Notes under the pieces: generated by a model | The model's database searches: none | Told to the model about the DNA's origin: nothing | Seen by the model: only the letters and a program-made list of their open reading frames with translations | Assembly: GCA_016710265.1 (NCBI GenBank) | Contig: JADJJL010000006.1 | Span: forward strand, 434,001 to 498,000 | Source: Saprospiraceae bacterium | GTDB lineage: Bacteria; Bacteroidota; Bacteroidia; Chitinophagales; Saprospiraceae | DNA length: 64,000 nt | Direction: 5' to 3' | In this document: piece by piece, positions 41,517 to 50,900 of the stretch | How positions within the stretch are numbered: the stretch's first letter is position 1 | How the letters are laid out: every line of letters starts with the position of its first letter | Position numbers and translations under genes: made by a program

Positions 41517-41737
41517 TTGAATGGTTTAAATGCAAAAATAGGATAATTTTTATGTCAAAATCTATAAAAAGGAAAGCGGCAATGTAAATTATAGATTATC
41601 AGTGCAATAACTTGTTTGGATCAGTCTATTCTTTAACTATATTTGATAATATTCTCAATCTTGCCACAAGCAAACAAATTGTTTCAATTCAAATAGTACT
41701 CCAGTGTTTATAAAACCAGATTCTAAAATTCTTGTTA

Positions 41738-41766
41738 TTGGTATTTAACTCCCGAAAATAGCTTTG
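41738..41766 (+). promoter_or_regulatory. Promoter with -33 TTG and -7 TAGCTTTG
   Basis: TTG at 41738-41740 and an exact TAGCTTTG at 41759-41766 with an 18-base spacer, 47 bases before the M1 peptidase start. Confidence 0.55.
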
Positions 41767-41813
41767 TTTCAATAATCCATTCTGCGTCATTTTAGCTAAA
41801 AATCAATATTCAG

Positions 41814-43667
41814 ATGCATTACTTTAGAACCTCAATTCATCTTGTTATTCCTTTTGTGATTTCAATGATGTGTTCAAATTTATCCGCCCAAAATGATCGT
41901 TGGCAAATCAATGTCAAGTATGATATGGATGTTGAATTGAATGATGAAACGCATTTATTGAAAGGGAGTCAGGATCTTATTTTTTACAATAACAGCCCTG
42001 ATACCATCTATCATTTGTGGTATCATTTGTATTTAAATGCATTTCAACCGGGCAGTGATATGGATGTAAGATCTCGGTTTTTACCAGATCCAGATTCGAG
42101 AATTGGTGAAAAAATAAGTAAATTGAAATCGGATGAAATTGGATACCAAAAAATATTGGCAGTCTCTCAATCCAGTAAACCGCTTAAATTTTATATCGAA
42201 GGAACGATCATGAAACTTGATTTGGAAAGTCCTGTTTTTCCTGGTGATTCTACGGTCATTCAAATGCAATTCGAATCTCAAATTCCTGTACAAATAAGAA
42301 GAACTGGAAGATTCAATAAAGAAGGAATTGCTTATTCGATGTCTCAATGGTATCCAAAGTTGTGCAATTATGATGAGCATGGATGGCATACAGATCCCTA
42401 TATTGCAAGAGAGTTTTATGCTCCTTGGGCCTATTTTGATGTGAAAATAAAATTAGCATCTGATTATTGTATAGCCGCAACTGGATATTTACAAAATCCC
42501 AAAGAATGCAATTGTAATACCAAGAGTAGCAATCAAAATAAATACAAAACCTGGCATTTTATAACACCCCAGGTGCATGATTTTGTTTGGGCTGCGGATA
42601 AGGAATTTGTCCACGATAGTTTTCTCATGAAGGATAATCGTTTATTGTTTTTTTATTACAGAAAAGAACAAGCTTATAGTCCAACTTGGAAACTATTACC
42701 TCCTGTTATGGACAGAGCTTTAGATATTATTGAAGAATTGGTTGGTCCTTATCCATATGATAGCTATTCCTTTATTCAGGGAGGAGATGGAGGAATGGAG
42801 TATCCAATGGCTACTTTGATTACCGGAAATAGGCCCTTAGTAAGTTTGGTGGGTGTAGCGGTCCACGAATGGTTGCACAGTTGGTTTCAAATGTTGCTAG
42901 CTTCCAATGAAGCACTTTATCCATGGATGGATGAGGGCTTTACAGCTTATGTCGAAGAAGAAGTTATGAATATGCTTAAGAGGGAAGGATGGATCCCGGG
43001 GAGTGAGCCTGCTGAAGACCCACATGCAGAAACGCTCGCTAATTTTAAAACTTTTGCGGGTTCACCCAAAGAAGAACCTTTGAGTACGCACGCAGATCAT
43101 TTTAGTACCAATCGCGCTTATGGCGTGGGGTCTTATGTAAAAGGGGCTCTTTGTCTTCATCAACTCAGGTATATCATGGGAGAAAAACCTTTTTGGACGG
43201 GCTTGCAAGCCTATTTTGAAAATTGGAAGTTTAAACACCCCAATCCTGATGATTTTTTTAGGACGATGGAAAAGAATTCGAATTTGGAATTGGATTGGTT
43301 CAAACAGTATTGGGTGGGCACCACCAAAACCATTGATTATAGCATCTCTTCGGTTACTAATTTGAACGGACAGACCCTAATAGAACTTGAAAGAATAGGA
43401 CTTTTTCCTATGCCAGTAGATATTGCATTGATTTTGGAAGACTCCAGTGTGCTCATGTGTCATATTCCTTTGGATTTAATGAGAGGCCATAAAAACTTTG
43501 ACAACCAACATGTGCTTATTCTTAATCCCTGGCATTGGGTACAGACGAAGTATAAATTTGAAATACCGGTTGATTTTACAAAACTTAAATACGTTGTCAT
43601 GGATACTTTGAGAATGATGGCGGATTTAAAAGAAGAGAATGATTACTGGGAAGCAGAGCCTAAATAA
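41814..43667 (+). CDS. M1-family metallopeptidase (secreted)
   Basis: 617 aa with signal peptide (1-25). The N-terminal beta-saddle runs to about 200; the gluzincin motif VHEWLHSW has HExxH-type zinc ligands H351 and H355 with E352, and the third ligand Glu in YPWMDEGFTAYVEEE about 20 residues later. The exopeptidase motif GGMEYPMA (near 323) is present. Cleaves peptides from the N-terminus in the periplasm or outside. Monocistronic. Confidence 0.92.
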   Translation: MHYFRTSIHLVIPFVISMMCSNLSAQNDRWQINVKYDMDVELNDETHLLKGSQDLIFYNNSPDTIYHLWYHLYLNAFQPGSDMDVRSRFLPDPDSRIGEKISKLKSDEIGYQKILAVSQSSKPLKFYIEGTIMKLDLESPVFPGDSTVIQMQFESQIPVQIRRTGRFNKEGIAYSMSQWYPKLCNYDEHGWHTDPYIAREFYAPWAYFDVKIKLASDYCIAATGYLQNPKECNCNTKSSNQNKYKTWHFITPQVHDFVWAADKEFVHDSFLMKDNRLLFFYYRKEQAYSPTWKLLPPVMDRALDIIEELVGPYPYDSYSFIQGGDGGMEYPMATLITGNRPLVSLVGVAVHEWLHSWFQMLLASNEALYPWMDEGFTAYVEEEVMNMLKREGWIPGSEPAEDPHAETLANFKTFAGSPKEEPLSTHADHFSTNRAYGVGSYVKGALCLHQLRYIMGEKPFWTGLQAYFENWKFKHPNPDDFFRTMEKNSNLELDWFKQYWVGTTKTIDYSISSVTNLNGQTLIELERIGLFPMPVDIALILEDSSVLMCHIPLDLMRGHKNFDNQHVLILNPWHWVQTKYKFEIPVDFTKLKYVVMDTLRMMADLKEENDYWEAEPK

Positions 43668-43831
43668 GGATGTGATTTTTAATTTATCTATAACTTACAG
43701 ATTTTCAATCTAGGATATTTAACATTTAGTTATATATAAATTGTTCAAAAATAACAGTTCGATTTTCTAGCACATTTTTGAAACATTGGCTATATTGCGG
43801 CCCTATTTTCAAGCAATCGAAACTGACGATC

Positions 43832-43921
43832 ATGATGATTTTAAGTATTGCCGTAGGCATGATATTAACGTTCTCTTTGGGTTCGCTACTATTGGCCAAG
43901 CGGAGTTTTAAAAGATGGTAG
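43832..43921 (+). CDS. Possible small membrane protein (29 aa)
   Basis: ATG 43832 opens MMILSIAVGMILTFSLGSLL ending LAKRSFKRW, a single transmembrane helix with a basic C-terminus. A near-match -7 box (TATATTGC) lies about 40 bases upstream. The 329-bp gap between the M1 peptidase and ribA holds no other gene. I do not recognise a family; it could be chance. Confidence 0.35.
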   Translation: MMILSIAVGMILTFSLGSLLLAKRSFKRW

Positions 43922-43996
43922 CCAATAATTATTGAGCTTCCTTTTATTTTGAACATATAGAGCCAATATTGGGTTATAGTGCTTGTAATCTAATGC

Positions 43997-44581
43997 ATGA
44001 CATCTAATATAAGTGCAAGGCTTCCTACAGAATTTGGAGATTTTAATGTTTTTACATTTCCTTCAGAAAGCGAGCTTCATCCACATGTGGTCTTGTTTCA
44101 CAATTTAATTGATCTTTCCCAACCGGTACCACTAAGAATTCATTCTGAGTGTTTGACTGGAGATGTTTTTGGTTCGAAGCGATGCGATTGTGGTTATCAA
44201 TTGCATGCTAGTATGGAATATCTATCACTAAATCCCGGGTTGCTAATTTATTTGCGACAAGAAGGAAGGGGAATCGGCTTGATGAACAAGTTGGAAGCAT
44301 ACATGCTGCAGGATCAAGGCATGGACACGGTGGAAGCCAACCATCAATTGGGCTTTGAAGCAGATCTTCGCACGTATGAGGTAGCAGCTTTAATTTTAAA
44401 AGAAAAAGGAATAACTACAGTTGACTTATTGTCCAACAATCCGGATAAAAGAGAGCATCTTGAAGAAAATGGGATTAAGGTAAACAAGATGATTCCCATT
44501 ATTAAACCCATGGATGAATTTAATAGAAAATACTTGGAAGTAAAGCGCAATAAAATGGGCCATTTATTACCTTTGGTCTAA
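43997..44581 (+). CDS. ribA: GTP cyclohydrolase II
   Basis: 194 aa, the monofunctional length. Zinc ligands C52-C63-C65 in ECLTGDVFGSKRCDCGYQL (Cx10CxC) and the phosphate-binding YLRQEGRGIGLMNK are present, as is the C-terminal LLSNNPDKREHLEENGIKV. First committed step of riboflavin synthesis. It is followed after 2 bp by mazG. Confidence 0.95.
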   Translation: MTSNISARLPTEFGDFNVFTFPSESELHPHVVLFHNLIDLSQPVPLRIHSECLTGDVFGSKRCDCGYQLHASMEYLSLNPGLLIYLRQEGRGIGLMNKLEAYMLQDQGMDTVEANHQLGFEADLRTYEVAALILKEKGITTVDLLSNNPDKREHLEENGIKVNKMIPIIKPMDEFNRKYLEVKRNKMGHLLPLV

Positions 44582-44583
44582 TC

Positions 44584-45348
44584 ATGGAACGCAATTTATC
44601 TGAAGCCTTTTTAAGATTGGTAAAAATTATGGATGAACTTAGGGAATCTTGTCCCTGGGATCGAAAGCAAACCATCCAAAGTCTAAGAAATTTAACGATT
44701 GAAGAAACCTATGAATTGGCAGATGCCATTCTTTCTGAAGACTTTAATGGAATAAAAGAGGAATTGGGTGATTTGCTATTACATATTTTATTTTATGCTA
44801 AAATTGCCAATGAACAAGATAAGTTTACTTTGGAATCAGTGCTTGAAGGCATTTCTGAAAAATTAATTTTTAGACACCCTCATATCTATGGGGATGTGAA
44901 AGTTAAAGATGAAGAAGAGGTTAAAAGAAACTGGGAGAAACTTAAGCAAAAAGAAAAAAAGATAGGCGTATTGGCGGGAGTTCCCATTTCACTGCCTTCC
45001 ATGGTTAAAGCTTTTCGATTGCAGGAAAAAGCAAGTCAAGTTGGATTTGATTGGCCGGATTCAGCCCAGGTCATTGATAAAATCATGGAAGAAATTGGAG
45101 AGTTTACGGAAGTCGTAAGAGATGGAAAAGATCAGGCAGCCATCGAAGATGAATTGGGGGACGTTTTATTTTCCGTCATCAATCTTGCCCGTTTTATGAA
45201 AGTCGATCCTGAAGCTTCCTTGGAAAGAACCAATAGAAAGTTTATTCAAAGATTTGAGTTTATTGAAAAAAATGCCAACAAGCCTTTAACCGAAATGAGT
45301 TTAGAGGAAATGGAACTACTCTGGCAACAAGCGAAAAGCGGAGCTTAG
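44584..45348 (+). CDS. mazG: Nucleoside triphosphate pyrophosphohydrolase MazG
   Basis: 254 aa with two MazG repeats. The EExxE-type metal motifs are in IEETYELADAILSEDFNGIK then EELGDLLLHILF (N-terminal) and IMEEIGEFTEVV then IEDELGDVLFSVINL (C-terminal), and the N-terminus has the CPWDRKQT motif. Hydrolyses dNTPs and NTPs to monophosphate, cleaning aberrant nucleotides. Operon with ribA. Confidence 0.95.
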   Translation: MERNLSEAFLRLVKIMDELRESCPWDRKQTIQSLRNLTIEETYELADAILSEDFNGIKEELGDLLLHILFYAKIANEQDKFTLESVLEGISEKLIFRHPHIYGDVKVKDEEEVKRNWEKLKQKEKKIGVLAGVPISLPSMVKAFRLQEKASQVGFDWPDSAQVIDKIMEEIGEFTEVVRDGKDQAAIEDELGDVLFSVINLARFMKVDPEASLERTNRKFIQRFEFIEKNANKPLTEMSLEEMELLWQQAKSGA

Positions 45349-45380
45349 CGACGTGACGCCAGAGGCGTTATGAAAAATGA

Positions 45381-46460
45381 TTATTGCTTTATGATCTTTT
45401 GAGGAATTGAATGGCTAAATTGATTCCCCACAAATATATAGTACATGCCTGTAGGAAGATGAGATACATTTAGCAAAATTATGTTTTCATAGTAGTTTTC
45501 TTCCATTCGTTCTTCAAACACTTTGACGCCATTTAAATCTAAGATTGTAATTTTAAATTTTTTAATTCCAGAATTGGGATCGATATTAATTTCAACTTCA
45601 TTCTCTACCAGTGTTGATGTTAATTGAAACTGTAGTTTATTTATATTTTGTGTAGATGTAGCAGCTGCGCAGAGTTTAGAAAGTGGACAATATGTTCTTC
45701 TTGTCAGACTACAATCTAAAACAAAAGGATTGACTTTGTCATTTTGATATTTTCCAATGAGATGGGTCCTTTGCCATTCCAGGGAATCCACAGGATCGAG
45801 CAAATGCCAATTGCATAAGTCGGTTTTGATGTCTTCGAAGAAGGTTCTATCCGCTTGAAGTTCATACATACACATAAAATAAAAAATGGCCCTTGCTACA
45901 TTTCCTTTGTGGTCCTCTCTAGGTTCAAACGCACTATTGTTGCCTTCACTGTAAAGATCTTTGTTTACCGATGGAATTGTAGATTGGCTGTTTGATTTTA
46001 AAAACCAACTTGTAGTTTGTCTATCGTCAATTTCATGAAAGGGTAAGTTAGATCTTGCTTCGTTAACGGCCGCTCGAGAAGGGTATAAATGATGCATGTC
46101 TGACCTTGCATTGCCCTGATCAGCTCCCTTGCTTTGGGGAAAAGTATGTTCGCAATTGATTCCGTTGGGGTTGCCATTTTTAATCAGGTCACCAATTGGA
46201 TCAATACTCATTGGGTTTAAATAAAGTGCATGTTTGCTATAGACACAATAGACCGTGTCTTTTTCATTGTAAATTTCTTCATACATTTTAACTCTTGCAT
46301 TGGAATAATCCAAAACTGTTGAAGGTTTATACTGATTTACCAACTTAGACAATAGAAAAAAAGAAGAGTCTCCAGGAAACAGTGTTGTATTCATCCATTG
46401 TGTATGACCTGGATTAGAATTCAGAAAATAATATAGAATTAAAAGTAAAAACGGTCTCAT
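45381..46460 (-). CDS. Endonuclease I family nuclease with T9SS sorting domain
   Basis: 359 aa, signal peptide 1-20. The EndA/endonuclease I core has NGINCEHTFPQS then RSDMHHLYPSRAAVNEARSN (His-Me finger residues) around 95-145, and the disulfide-rich HLL..LEWQRTHLIGKYQ block near 235. The last about 75 residues are a T9SS type A sorting domain. A secreted nuclease for nutrient DNA or biofilm turnover. It has a TAATTTTG box only 5 bases from the ATG. Confidence 0.9.
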   Translation of the reverse strand: MRPFLLLILYYFLNSNPGHTQWMNTTLFPGDSSFFLLSKLVNQYKPSTVLDYSNARVKMYEEIYNEKDTVYCVYSKHALYLNPMSIDPIGDLIKNGNPNGINCEHTFPQSKGADQGNARSDMHHLYPSRAAVNEARSNLPFHEIDDRQTTSWFLKSNSQSTIPSVNKDLYSEGNNSAFEPREDHKGNVARAIFYFMCMYELQADRTFFEDIKTDLCNWHLLDPVDSLEWQRTHLIGKYQNDKVNPFVLDCSLTRRTYCPLSKLCAAATSTQNINKLQFQLTSTLVENEVEINIDPNSGIKKFKITILDLNGVKVFEERMEENYYENIILLNVSHLPTGMYYIFVGNQFSHSIPQKIIKQ

Positions 46461-46465
46461 ATTTG

Positions 46466-46473
46466 CAAAATTA
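46466..46473 (-). promoter_or_regulatory. -7 box TAATTTTG immediately upstream of the start
   Basis: Exact TAnnTTTG on the minus strand, ending 5 bases before the endonuclease ATG, so transcription would begin at or next to the start codon. Confidence 0.5.
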
Positions 46474-46500
46474 GGGTATTTATTAATTATTTTCTCAAAA

Positions 46501-46836
46501 ATGAATCTAGAACAGTTTATTGCTTATTGTGAAACCAAACCGGAAGTCAGTATGGAGTTCCCATTTGGGCCTGATACCTTGGTTTTTAAAGTGGGCACTA
46601 AAATATTCGCATTGACTGGTATCGATTCCTTGGAATTTAAAGTTAATCTAAAATGCGATCCGGAATATGCGGAAGAATTGAGATCTGAATTTGAAGAAAT
46701 TTTACCAGGATATCACATGAATAAAAAGCACTGGAATACCGTTCATTTTGAAGGGAGGCTCGGCGATCCCTTGCTTAAAAAATTAATTGACCATTCATAC
46801 AACCTTGTTGCAAAACCAAAGTCTAAAAAGAAATAG
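46501..46836 (+). CDS. MmcQ/YjbR-family DNA-binding protein
   Basis: 111 aa of the YjbR (CyaY-like fold) family: VSMEFPFGPDTLVFKVGTKI, then SLEFKVNLKCDPEYAEELR and YHMNKKHWNTVHFEG. Many relatives are annotated as DNA-binding, with no firm role. It overlaps the oxidoreductase start by one base (TAGTG), so the two are coupled. Confidence 0.87.
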   Translation: MNLEQFIAYCETKPEVSMEFPFGPDTLVFKVGTKIFALTGIDSLEFKVNLKCDPEYAEELRSEFEEILPGYHMNKKHWNTVHFEGRLGDPLLKKLIDHSYNLVAKPKSKKK

Positions 46837-47888
46837 TGAAAAAATATGATTTTGGAATTGTAGGTGCTGGATTGGCTGGCAACTGGTTGGCCTATCAACT
46901 TAGCCAGCAATTTGGATCAAAAGTTGTCCTTTTTGGCGGCAATAAATCAGGTGAGGCAAGTAGTGTTAGTTCTGGGGTCATAAAACCAATTACGGGTAGG
47001 AAATATGTCAAAACCTGGAACTATGAAAATCTTTGGGGTACTGCTTTTGAAATGTATAAAGTATTAGAAGGAGACTTTGGGATTAGGATATGGTATGATC
47101 GGGATATTTTGGTAGAATTAAAAACGGCAGCGCATTCCAATGAATGGTTTGCCCGAAGCCAAGATCCGGAATATGCCCCCATGATGCATATGGTCCCATC
47201 GACACATCTTGCATGGAAATATTGCAAAACTGGTTCTGACCTGGGTTTGCTCAGCTATGCCGCGCAAGTGGATATTCCTTTATTAAGCAATAGTTTAAAC
47301 CAAAAATTAATAGAATCTGGGATTTATCGTGAATCTGAATTTAGTTTAGACGAGTTGACAAAAGTAGAAGCTGGCTGGGTTTATCAAGGAGAACTGTTTG
47401 AAAAAATTGTCTTTTGCGATGGTGCCCGTGGTTCGAAAAATCCGTATTGCAACAGTATCGAATTATTTCCGTTAAAAGGAGAGTGTATGATCGTTCGGTT
47501 GAAAGAAGAAATTGATTTTATTTTTCAATCCGATTACAGCATTGTGCCTTTTGCGAACCATAAATTTTGGCTTGGTTCCAATTATAATTTGAAAGATCAG
47601 AATTATATGCTTACGGAATTTGAAAAAATAAATCAAATCAATTTTTTAGACCAAATCACGAAAGGGGGTTTTGAGCTGGAAACTCATTTATTTGGCTTTA
47701 GATCAACCACACGTGATAGAAGACCGATCATCGGTGAATTGAAGAATTTTCAGGGTTTGTTTATTTTTAATGGCTTTGGTACTAAAGGAGCATCACTCAT
47801 CCCTTATTCATTAAAGTCTATGGTGAATTTATTGGTAAATAATATTCAGCCTGAAGCCAATATTAATTCGAATAGATTTAAAATATGA
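46836..47888 (+). CDS. FAD-dependent oxidoreductase (DadA-like)
   Basis: 350 aa. GTG start at 46836. FAD-binding GIVGAGLAGNWLAYQL (residues 5-20) and the C-terminal GFRSTTRDRRPIIGEL and NGFGTKGASLIPY blocks fit the DAO superfamily. The catalytic substrate is unknown; relatives act on amino acids or methylaminomethyl groups. Follows YjbR. Confidence 0.85.
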   Translation: MKKYDFGIVGAGLAGNWLAYQLSQQFGSKVVLFGGNKSGEASSVSSGVIKPITGRKYVKTWNYENLWGTAFEMYKVLEGDFGIRIWYDRDILVELKTAAHSNEWFARSQDPEYAPMMHMVPSTHLAWKYCKTGSDLGLLSYAAQVDIPLLSNSLNQKLIESGIYRESEFSLDELTKVEAGWVYQGELFEKIVFCDGARGSKNPYCNSIELFPLKGECMIVRLKEEIDFIFQSDYSIVPFANHKFWLGSNYNLKDQNYMLTEFEKINQINFLDQITKGGFELETHLFGFRSTTRDRRPIIGELKNFQGLFIFNGFGTKGASLIPYSLKSMVNLLVNNIQPEANINSNRFKI

Positions 47889-47936
47889 CCGCTATCTGGT
47901 TGCAAAATATTTATATTATTTTTTATTTAATTTTCA

Positions 47937-50900
47937 ATGATGTTCAAATCAATTTTAATAATCTCCATTTTCATTTCTGTATGGTTAAATCTACCTGTTG
48001 AAATGAAGCCAGAAAAAAATTATCCGGAATATAAGCTTGAATGGGAGAAAATCAATTCATTGTTGAATGACGGCTTGCTCGAAGACGCAATGACTCAAAT
48101 TGAAAAACTGTACCATCAAGCTACAGTTGACAAAAATCATCCTCAGATTGTCAAAGCTTTGATCCATATGGAAAGCATTCAGATTCAAAAAGACTCTGAA
48201 GGCTTAAAAGCAGCCATTGGGAGACTGGAGAAAACATTGCCAAGTCTACAAGAACCAGCGAAATCCATCTTATTTTCCTTGTTGGGAAAATACTATCATG
48301 GGATGGCCAATCAATGGCATTCAAATTATAACCAGAGGACTGACATTGCAGGAGAAGAGCAAGATAGTTTGGATCTGGACGCCTGGTCTAAAAGTAGTTT
48401 GCTAAAAAAATCCCAGTATTATATTCATCAGTCTTTATTGAATGATGTATCTAAAACAGAATCTTTAAATAACTATGAATCCATTCTCAGCATTGGAGAG
48501 GATTCTGTGTTTATGCCCACACTCTTTGATTTTTTGGCACACCATGCCTTGGATTTATACAAAGATGGTTCTTATGGATTATTGCAATTTCAATCTACTC
48601 AGGGTATTGATGAATTATTTAATCCTGTCGATAAATTTTTGAAATTGAAAGTTGATAGTTTTTCCAGTTGGGCTGTTTTTCAGAAAATATTGAACTATCA
48701 TAAGGAGAGAAAAGAAGCTAAACTTTTTTTGCTGACCAATCTAGTTAGGTTAAGGACTGTCTACGATGCATACCAAACTTCACAGACGACTTTAGACTTA
48801 TACTTGAAAGCTCTGGATGAATACTACCAATCTGAAAAGAAAAATCCTTATTCTGCTTATATCTTGTATGATCAATTGGAAATCAAACAAGAAATTTCTA
48901 TGGTTGAGAACGAGTCGAATCAAGAAGATCAAAAAATTAAATTTCAATACACTCAAATTGATTCCATTGCCGATCATATTTTAAAACTGAATCCTGAAGC
49001 TTCTCTGAGATTAAAAATTTCAGAAATTAAAAATGTTTTACGAAGAAAAGAAGTTTCTGTGAAGCTGGAATCTGTGGTTCCAATTGGAAAACCTTTTAAA
49101 AGCTTGGTTACTTATCGAAATGTGTTTAGCCAGAAATTTCGATTGTATAAGTCAGAAAATACCGATTGCAAAGATTTTCAACCGCAGTGGTCTGAAGTGG
49201 ATATTAAATTATTGTACAAGACAAAACCATATAAAGAATGGACCGAATCATGGCCACAGAGCTCTGATTTTAAAAAGCATAGTGTAGAATTAAAGATAGA
49301 TGGACTTCAAGCTGGGTACTATTTGTTGACCTCTGATTCACTGGTAGAATCTGAATTCCATTCCAGAATGGTGCTTTTTCAAGTAAGTGATCTTGCAGCG
49401 GTGATTGCGCAGAATTCGAACACCGATAAGAAGTTTTTAATTTTGGACCGTGTCAGTGGAGCACCCATCAAAAATGCCAATGTTCAATTTTATTCCAATA
49501 ATAACTCAAGAATATACAATGCTGATCCTTGTTCCGCTACTTACAGTCTTAAATCAAATGAAGATGGATCTGTTAATCTTAAAAAAGCCAACCATCAGAA
49601 GTACAAAATAAGTTACAAGAAGGATATCTTATGGGGCAGCGACTGGTTTTATGAGCAAGGCAAGGAACAGGAAGTGGATTATACCCAAGCACATTTTTTT
49701 ACCGACAGAGCGATTTATCGTCCCGGCCAAACGGTACACTTTAAAGTACTTAATACAAAATACAATTCAAAAAATAATTTTCCAAAAATTGTCACCAATG
49801 AAAAACTTGAAATTGTTTTTCGCAATGCAAATTATCAGGAAATTGGAAAACAGCAAGTTCGCACCAATGAATTTGGAACAGCCGGCGGCAGCTTCGTGAT
49901 ACCAATCGGTGGATTAAAGGGTGGATATTCAATTCAAACGGTCAATGGTGGTGCAAGTGTGCAGGTAGAAGAATACAAGCGCCCCAATTTTGAAGTTAAA
50001 ATTGATTCTTCTTTTGGGAAAATAAAATTAGGTGAAGAAGTTCAGGTAAAAGGGACTGTAATGAATTATAGTGGCGTACCACTTGCAAATTCTAAAATAC
50101 AATTTCGTGTTTATTCTTCCGTATTTTGGGATTTCTTTTATGGTAGAGTTGATAAAATGTTTTTTCCACCTTCCAGAAGAATTTTATTGACTTCTGGATC
50201 GGCTGAATCTTTAACGGATGGAACTTTTTCTTTTAAATTTTTGGCAAGTCCTTCCAATGATTTAAAGAATGGCATCCAGTATTTCGATATTGAGGTGGAC
50301 GCTTTGGACCAAAATGGAGAAACTCAATCTACTTCCAGCGGGTTTTCATTGTCCAATCAATCTGTTTTTATTCATACAGAGTTGAAGGATTGGATGATTT
50401 TAGACTCTTTGTTACAATCCAAAGTACTCATTAAAAATATTCAAGGGCAGTCAGTTCTTTCTAATGTTCAGGTTCAAATTTATGAACTTAAAACTCCTGA
50501 TCGCCATTTAAAAATGAGGGTATGGGAAAAACCGGATGTGTTTAAGTACAGTATGACTCAACACCAAAATTGGTTTCCCAACGATGTTTATGACAATGAA
50601 GACCAGTTGGAAGGAATGGAAATTGGTGCGAAGATTTATGAGAATGAATTTTTTAAAACTTCAGAATTCAATTTGAACATCAAGGAAATTTTAAAAAATC
50701 GCAAAAACGTAAAATGTGTTATTACGGCAAATCGAGGAACCAAAGATGAGGCGATATATTCCAAACATTTTTCGGTTTTTGCAAAAGGGGGAAATTTAAA
50801 TTCCACCAAACCCTTTGTTTTTGCATTCGACCCTACAGTTCAACAAGGAGGAAAAGTTCATATTGGACTGACAGGTCCAAATTCTAAACTACATTTTTAC

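Noticed and set aside
41517..41813. Cobalamin riboswitch upstream of the DUF6580/adenosyltransferase genes
   Set aside because: No B12-box-like sequence (GCCACTG core) was seen in this gap or before 40273.
43726..43956. 76-aa minus-strand ORF between the M1 peptidase and ribA genes
   Set aside because: No family features; the opposite strand offers a better small membrane ORF and neither is strong.
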